Positions 59,908-64,000 of a stretch of 64,000 nucleotides of DNA are shown piece after piece. Both the position numbers and the translations under genes were made by a program. The DNA comes from Paracoccaceae bacterium (GTDB lineage: Bacteria; Pseudomonadota; Alphaproteobacteria; Rhodobacterales; Rhodobacteraceae), in contig JASJAR010000011.1 of the NCBI GenBank assembly GCA_030066905.1, forward strand, positions 1-64,000, read 5' to 3'. The notes under the pieces are model-generated. The model was not told the origin of the DNA and made no database searches. It was given only the letters and a program-made list of their open reading frames with translations. The first letter of the stretch is position 1, and each line of letters starts with the position of its first letter.

Positions 59908-60397
59908 AACCCCGCCGAGCCTGCCCCCCGCCGCCGCCCGGCGAAGCCCGCTCTGGATGCGGCTTTTGCTCCTGGGCTCGCTGGGCCTCAACCTGCTGGT
60001 CGCCGGAATGATCGGCGGGGCCCTGTTGTCGGGCGCCGGGCCGGGGGCGGCGCGGGATGCCGCGCGCGACATCGGCGTGACCCCCTTCGTCCGGGCCCTG
60101 CCATCCGAAGACCGCCGGGCGCTCCTGCGAGAGCTCTTCCGCGAGCGCGACGGTTTGCGCGACCGCCGCCGCGACATGCGCGAGAGCTTTGCGCAGCTTC
60201 TCGCCGCGCTTCGCGCAGAAGAGCTCGACCGCGCCGCGCTGGAACGGATCGTCGCCGACCAGCGGGCGGCGGGGGAGGCGCGCCAGCGACTTGGAGAACG
60301 GCTCGTTCTCGACCGGATCGAGGAGATGACTGTGACCGAGCGGCGTGCCTATGCCGACCGTCTCGAAGCCGATGTCAGGCGGCCTCGGCAACGGTGA
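59900..60397 (+). CDS. CnrX/ZraP-like periplasmic sensor protein
   Basis: A 165-residue protein with an N-terminal membrane span (LWMRLLLLGSLGLNLLVAGM, about 18-40). The periplasmic helical-hairpin domain (LPSEDRRALLRELFRERDGL, RRRDMRESFAQLLAALRAEE, ERIVADQRAAGEARQRLGER) is the heavy-metal-sensor (CnrX/ZraP/CpxP-like) fold. It probably holds or releases the putative anti-sigma protein in response to metal or envelope stress. The last 23 bases overlap the convergent diguanylate cyclase gene. Confidence 0.82.
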   Translation: MAETPPSLPPAAARRSPLWMRLLLLGSLGLNLLVAGMIGGALLSGAGPGAARDAARDIGVTPFVRALPSEDRRALLRELFRERDGLRDRRRDMRESFAQLLAALRAEELDRAALERIVADQRAAGEARQRLGERLVLDRIEEMTVTERRAYADRLEADVRRPRQR

Positions 60398-61754
60398 TCT
60401 GGTTGCGTCCGGCCGCCTTGGCCGCATAGAGCGCCTTGTCGGCCCGCTCGATGAGGGCCTCGAGCGTTTCGGGCACCGGCGCGGCCGGGTCGGTCGCGGC
60501 CACGCCGAGGCTCATTGTGACGCCGACGCTCTTTCTGCCCTCATCGACCACCACCGGCCGTTCGGCGACGAACCGGCAGATGCGGCTTGCCACGGGGCCG
60601 GCCTGCCCGGCGTCGGTCTCGGGCATCACGATCAGGAACTCCTCGCCGCCGAGGCGGGCCAGCACATCCGCCCCCCGCAGGTTGGCGCGCAGCCTCTGGG
60701 CGATTTCGACAAGGACGGTGTCGCCCGCGCCGTGCCCATAGGTGTCGTTGACCCGTTTGAAATGGTCGAGATCGCCGATGAGAACCGCCACGGGGCGGTC
60801 TGCGGCAGCCGCCTCGCGGAGGATCCGCGTGGCATGGCTCATCGCATAGCGGCGGTTGTAAAGCCCGGTCAGGCTGTCGGTCGCAGCAAGGCGCATCCCG
60901 TCCTCGACCGCCAGCGTCAGCGCGTCGGCCTCGAGCTTGCGCTTGATCTGCGCCTTCACCCGGAGCGCCAGTTCGGCCGGTTCGAAATCTCCCGGAATGA
61001 GGTCGCTCGCGCCGAGGTCGAGCGCCCGGGCCGCGCTCGCCGCGTCGCCGGGCTGGAGAACCGTGATCACCGAGGCCCGGCGGGTTTCGGCCCGGGCTCT
61101 GAGATCGGCCAGAAGCTGGAGGCCCTCCTCGGTGCGGTCGGCGCCGATGTCGATGACATAGACATCCGCCGAGGTCTGATGGTCGGCAGTCGAGAGGGCG
61201 GCGTGTTCGCCGAGCACTTCGATGCGGTCCTGCAAGGTGCCGACCAATGTGTCGCGCCAGTCGGTCGCCAGCGTCCGGGACCGGGCGACGAGCGCGACCC
61301 GACCGCGCCGCTGAAACATCGCCCCGGCATCGCAGAACCCGAATTCCTGTGCAGTCGACTGGCGGCGCAGAAGCTCCGCACGGGCGTCCCGGGCGCGCAG
61401 CAGGCTGCGGATACGGGCGAGGCAGACGCTGTCGGAGAACGGCGTCTCCAAAAGGTCGGCGGCCCCGGCGGCGAGCGCGGCGAGCCGCGCTTCCGGCCCC
61501 GCGTCCGGGCCGGCGAGGATGATCGGGATCTCCGCGCTTTCGACCTGCCCCCGGAGCGCGTCGCAAATCTTCAAGGCGTCCGGCAGGCCGCGGTGCACGA
61601 GGACGATGAGGTCGGGCCGCTCGCGGCTGGCTGCCGCCGGCAAGGCGGCGGGGTCGTCGAGGAGGTTCACATGGTAATGCGCCGCCGCGAGCCGAACGCG
61701 CCATTGGATGCGCCCCGTGGGCAGGTCGTCTGCGATCAGGATGCGGGCGCTCAT
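60375..61754 (-). CDS. PleD-like diguanylate cyclase with two receiver domains
   Basis: A 459-residue protein in the order REC-REC-GGDEF. The first receiver (about 1-120) starts ARILIADDLPTGR, but its expected phosphoacceptor region is DLIVLVHRGLPD, which lacks the Asp, so it is probably not phosphorylated in the usual way. The second receiver (about 150-270) has VYVIDIGADRTEEG. The GGDEF domain (about 295-455) has active-site GGEEF and an RGAD inhibitory I-site five residues before it, so it should make c-di-GMP with product inhibition. c-di-GMP often controls polysaccharide production, which is relevant to the 4.5-23.5 kb locus. Confidence 0.93.
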   Translation of the reverse strand: MSARILIADDLPTGRIQWRVRLAAAHYHVNLLDDPAALPAAASRERPDLIVLVHRGLPDALKICDALRGQVESAEIPIILAGPDAGPEARLAALAAGAADLLETPFSDSVCLARIRSLLRARDARAELLRRQSTAQEFGFCDAGAMFQRRGRVALVARSRTLATDWRDTLVGTLQDRIEVLGEHAALSTADHQTSADVYVIDIGADRTEEGLQLLADLRARAETRRASVITVLQPGDAASAARALDLGASDLIPGDFEPAELALRVKAQIKRKLEADALTLAVEDGMRLAATDSLTGLYNRRYAMSHATRILREAAAADRPVAVLIGDLDHFKRVNDTYGHGAGDTVLVEIAQRLRANLRGADVLARLGGEEFLIVMPETDAGQAGPVASRICRFVAERPVVVDEGRKSVGVTMSLGVAATDPAAPVPETLEALIERADKALYAAKAAGRNQITVAEAA

Positions 61755-61856
61755 CTGCCTGTCCTCGATTCTTGTAAAATTCGCTGCTCTTGGTTCAGTT
61801 CTCGTGGATATAGGTTAAGAATGCGTTGCTGGATTGCGGCGGAAAACAGGCGGATC

Positions 61857-62135
61857 ATGGGCATTGACGAGGCGGAGACATTGGCGATAGAGGCGCTGGG
61901 CTGGCTCGCGGGCGAGGAGGATTTGTTGCAGGTTTTTCTGGGCTCTGCGGGGCTGAGCTCATTCGAGCTTCGGGCGCGGGCGGACGATCCCGAACTGCTC
62001 GCGGCGGTGCTCGACTTCGTGCTGATGGACGACGGCTGGGTTCAGGCCTTTGCCGCCGCGACCGACCGCGCCCCCGAGGCCGCGCTGCGGGCCCGCGCGG
62101 CCCTTCCCGGCGGCGACCTTCCGCACTGGACATGA
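61857..62135 (+). CDS. DUF3572-family small protein
   Basis: A 92-residue cytoplasmic protein. EAETLAIEALGWLAGEEDLL, FLGSAGLSSFELRARADDPE and LLAAVLDFVLMDDGWVQAFA are the three blocks of the DUF3572 family, which is restricted to alphaproteobacteria and lies beside the PleD-type gene in many of them. Function unknown. The next gene begins inside its stop (ATGA). Confidence 0.85.
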   Translation: MGIDEAETLAIEALGWLAGEEDLLQVFLGSAGLSSFELRARADDPELLAAVLDFVLMDDGWVQAFAAATDRAPEAALRARAALPGGDLPHWT

Positions 62136-63082
62136 AGGACCGCCTCGAACGCCTCGCTCATTGCGTCGGCATCGGTGAGACCGCCCCGGCCGCCGCCGAT
62201 CTGATCGGAGCCTCGGCCCCGGTGCGCCTGGCCCATCCCTTGGGCGGCGGCACCGGCCCCGGGGCCTGGGTCGGCGCCGTCGAGGAGCTTGCCCGAGCCT
62301 TCCCCGATCTGGAACGGCGCGACACCATCCGGATCGAGGGCAAGGACGCCGGCGGCGCGACCTGGCTCGGGGCGGGGGGGTATTTCTGCGGCACGTTCCA
62401 GAAGGCCTGGCGCGGCATCCCGCCGACCCGGCGGATGGCGAGCCTGCGCTACCACGAATTCTTCCGGATCGAGGGCGGGGTCGCCACCGAGGTTCAGTCG
62501 CTCTGGGATGTTCCCGAACTGATGCTTCAGGCCGGCGTCTGGCCGATGGGGCCGAACCTCGGGCGGGAATGGCACGTGCCGGGCCCCGCGACCCAGGACG
62601 GGCTCCGGGTGCGGGGCTCGGGCCGCGCCGCGCTGAAGCTCGTCTCGGACATGCTGACCGCCCTCGGCCGGAACCGCGAGGGCGTCGCGGCGATGGAGCT
62701 CGACCGCTACTGGCACCCGGCGTTGAGCTGGTACGGACCGTCGGGGATCGGCACCGCCCGGGGCATCGCCGGTTTCCGCGCCCACCACCAGGCGCCGTTC
62801 CTGGCCTCGATGCCGAACCGGCGGGCCCTGATGGACAAGGGTCATCTCTTTGCGCAAGGCAATTACGTCGGGTTCACCGCCTGGCCTGGCATGGCGGCCA
62901 CGCTTTCGGGCGGCGACTGGCTGGGGATCGCCGGGGCGGGGCAGGAGATCACCCTTCGGAGCCTCGATTTCTGGCGCGTCGAGGCGGGGCTGATCCGCGA
63001 GAACTGGGTGCTCGTCGACCTGCTCGACGTCTACGACCAGCTCGGCGTTGATGTGATGAAACGGGCCCGGGCGCTGCGCTAG
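62132..63082 (+). CDS. Tandem SnoaL-like (NTF2-fold) protein
   Basis: A 316-residue protein with two NTF2-like halves (about 25-140 and 175-305) of the SnoaL/ester-cyclase type. Their paired motifs include RMASLRYHEFFRIEGGVATE with VQSLWDVPELMLQAGVWPMG, and EITLRSLDFWRVEAGLIREN with WVLVDLLDVYDQLGVD. Members are often called polyketide cyclases, but most act on unrelated substrates. Its start overlaps the DUF3572 stop by four bases. Substrate unknown. Confidence 0.8.
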   Translation: MKDRLERLAHCVGIGETAPAAADLIGASAPVRLAHPLGGGTGPGAWVGAVEELARAFPDLERRDTIRIEGKDAGGATWLGAGGYFCGTFQKAWRGIPPTRRMASLRYHEFFRIEGGVATEVQSLWDVPELMLQAGVWPMGPNLGREWHVPGPATQDGLRVRGSGRAALKLVSDMLTALGRNREGVAAMELDRYWHPALSWYGPSGIGTARGIAGFRAHHQAPFLASMPNRRALMDKGHLFAQGNYVGFTAWPGMAATLSGGDWLGIAGAGQEITLRSLDFWRVEAGLIRENWVLVDLLDVYDQLGVDVMKRARALR

Positions 63083-63159
63083 GTCAGGATTGGTGTCGGT
63101 CGCACCGGCTCTTGGGCGTGGACGGGACGGTCATTCGCCCGCCTCGGGCCGAGCAAGAC

Positions 63160-63240
63160 CGCGTCCCGGGCTCGACCCGGGACCTCGACGGGCTTTGCGC
63201 TCCGGTGCGTCTGGCCGCCGGATCGGGTCCGGGGCGTGTG
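63160..63240 (+). repeat. Double-hairpin intergenic repeat, copy 6
   Basis: CGTCCCGGGCTCGACCCGGG-ACCTCGACGGGCTTTGC, then GCCGGATCGGGTCCGGGGCG. Same orientation and layout as copy 5, including the trailing GTGTGTCG. It lies in the 378-base gap 63083-63460. A degenerate CTTC..TTG...AAAAATAC motif at 63343-63373 resembles the second repeat family; nothing else is seen there. Confidence 0.8.
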
Positions 63241-63460
63241 TCGTTCGATTCCAACCGCCGCCGGCCAAAAGCCAGCTCATGTCAGCAGGATCATGACCGC
63301 CAGACCCCGTTGACCAATCGCGACGCCCAGCCGCCGCGCGGGCCTTCTTTGTTCCAAAAATACTCAAACGCCACCGGCTCGGCCAACTCCCCGCTCGACA
63401 AGCTCGCGACGGGCGCCGTAGGGTTTTTGCAGAGGTATGCAAAATGCCGCGGGGGAGGAG

Positions 63461-64000
63461 ATGGAGCTACCCAAAACGCCGTCGCTCCGGCTGGAAGGCA
63501 GGCGCGCGCTGGTGACCGGAGCCTCTCGCGGCATCGGGCTTGGCTGCGCGGTGGCCCTCGCGGAGGCCGGCGCGGAGGTGGTGATGGCCGCACGCAGCGC
63601 CGACGCGCTGGAGGAGGCGGCCGATGCGCTCGCCGCGCGCGGGGCGAAGGTCAACGCCATCGCGATGGACGTCACCGACCTCAGCGCGGTCGAAACCGTG
63701 ATGCGCGACGAGGGTCCATTCGATATCTTGTGCAATTCGGCCGGCACGGCCCGCCACGGACCCGCGCTTCAGACCGATGAGGAGGATTACGACGCCGTTC
63801 TCGCCCTCAACGTCAAGGCGGCCTATTTCCTTGCCCAGGCCGCCGCCCGGCAGATGGTCGGCCGTGGCGGGTCGATCATCCAGATCTCGTCCCAGATGGG
63901 CCACGTGGGCGGCATCGACCGGGCCGTCTATGCCGCCACCAAACACGCCGTCGAGGGGATGACGAAGTCGATGGCGATCGAATGGGGCGGCGAAAACATC
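63461..64000 (+). CDS. SDR-family oxidoreductase (cut by window end)
   Basis: The first 180 residues of a classical short-chain dehydrogenase. The cofactor site is ALVTGASRGIGLGCAVALAE, DVTD contacts adenine, CNSAGTARHG is the NAG-type motif, and SIIQISSQMGHVGGIDRAVY with YAATKHAVEGMTKSMAIEWG carries the Ser-Tyr-Lys catalytic triad. GGGGGAGGAG sits immediately before the ATG at 63461. The 3' end lies beyond the window. Confidence 0.93.
   Translation, partial: MELPKTPSLRLEGRRALVTGASRGIGLGCAVALAEAGAEVVMAARSADALEEAADALAARGAKVNAIAMDVTDLSAVETVMRDEGPFDILCNSAGTARHGPALQTDEEDYDAVLALNVKAAYFLAQAAARQMVGRGGSIIQISSQMGHVGGIDRAVYAATKHAVEGMTKSMAIEWGGENI

Overview
The window is GC-rich, densely coded chromosomal DNA that looks like an alphaproteobacterium of the Rhodobacteraceae/Roseobacter group. 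The family-level call rests on the pcm-tolC-PopZ-like gene order, the 'FSTSQGRG' form of MetG, a DUF6280-like protein, an efp/ygfZ neighbourhood and the style of the intergenic repeats. I do not claim a genus.

Layout. (1) Bases 1-4500 are accessory DNA: the last codons of a transposase, a CcdAB-type toxin-antitoxin pair, and a tyrosine recombinase with a divergent XRE regulator. The recombinase and regulator are bracketed by two paralogous copies of a translationally coupled two-gene cassette. One cassette gene encodes a Cys/His 'HGG' protein of 86 residues, the other an alpha-helical protein with a VTVEHVHV...GGQAIVGNV tail. (2) Bases 4566-23545 are a surface-polysaccharide locus. It has GDP-fucose synthesis (gmd, fcl), a sugar-phosphate initiating transferase, glycosyltransferases, an O-antigen polymerase/ligase-like protein, a Wzc-type tyrosine kinase, a Wza-type export lipoprotein and a NusG paralogue. 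Embedded in it are VanZ-like, YdcF/ElyC-like and McjB-like transglutaminase-fold genes, plus several unrecognised membrane or secreted proteins. (3) Bases 23826-36246 are mostly housekeeping: pcm, a TolC-family protein, a PopZ-like protein, efp, ygfZ, a class V aminotransferase and valS. A histidinol-phosphate-aminotransferase-like gene follows valS and is interrupted by a one-base frameshift. (4) Bases 36384-46720 carry an Lrp regulator divergent from an ornithine/lysine-type decarboxylase, an orphan CoxL-type molybdenum hydroxylase subunit, a DUF2235 hydrolase, the metF/metR divergent pair, an inositol monophosphatase, a rhomboid protease and a TPR protein. (5) After tRNA-Leu(UAA) come a tandem methyltransferase-P-loop kinase pair, small lipoprotein/YdeI/DUF3179 genes, metG, an aldo/keto reductase, an XRE regulator, a fatty-acid desaturase, NUDIX and DUF983 genes. 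Then follow an EF-hand/ECF-sigma/membrane-sensor group, a PleD-like diguanylate cyclase, DUF3572 and SnoaL-like genes, and an SDR gene cut by the window end.

Two dispersed intergenic repeat families are visible. One is an approximately 80-bp double-hairpin element (seven full or partial copies). The other is a CTTCATCTTGG-containing element (three clear copies) at gene ends.

The best candidate for something undescribed is the duplicated coupled cassette around the recombinase. The two copies share protein cores, gene coupling and an upstream block at matching distances from their start codons. All functions are inferred from sequence motifs read by eye. No database search was run.
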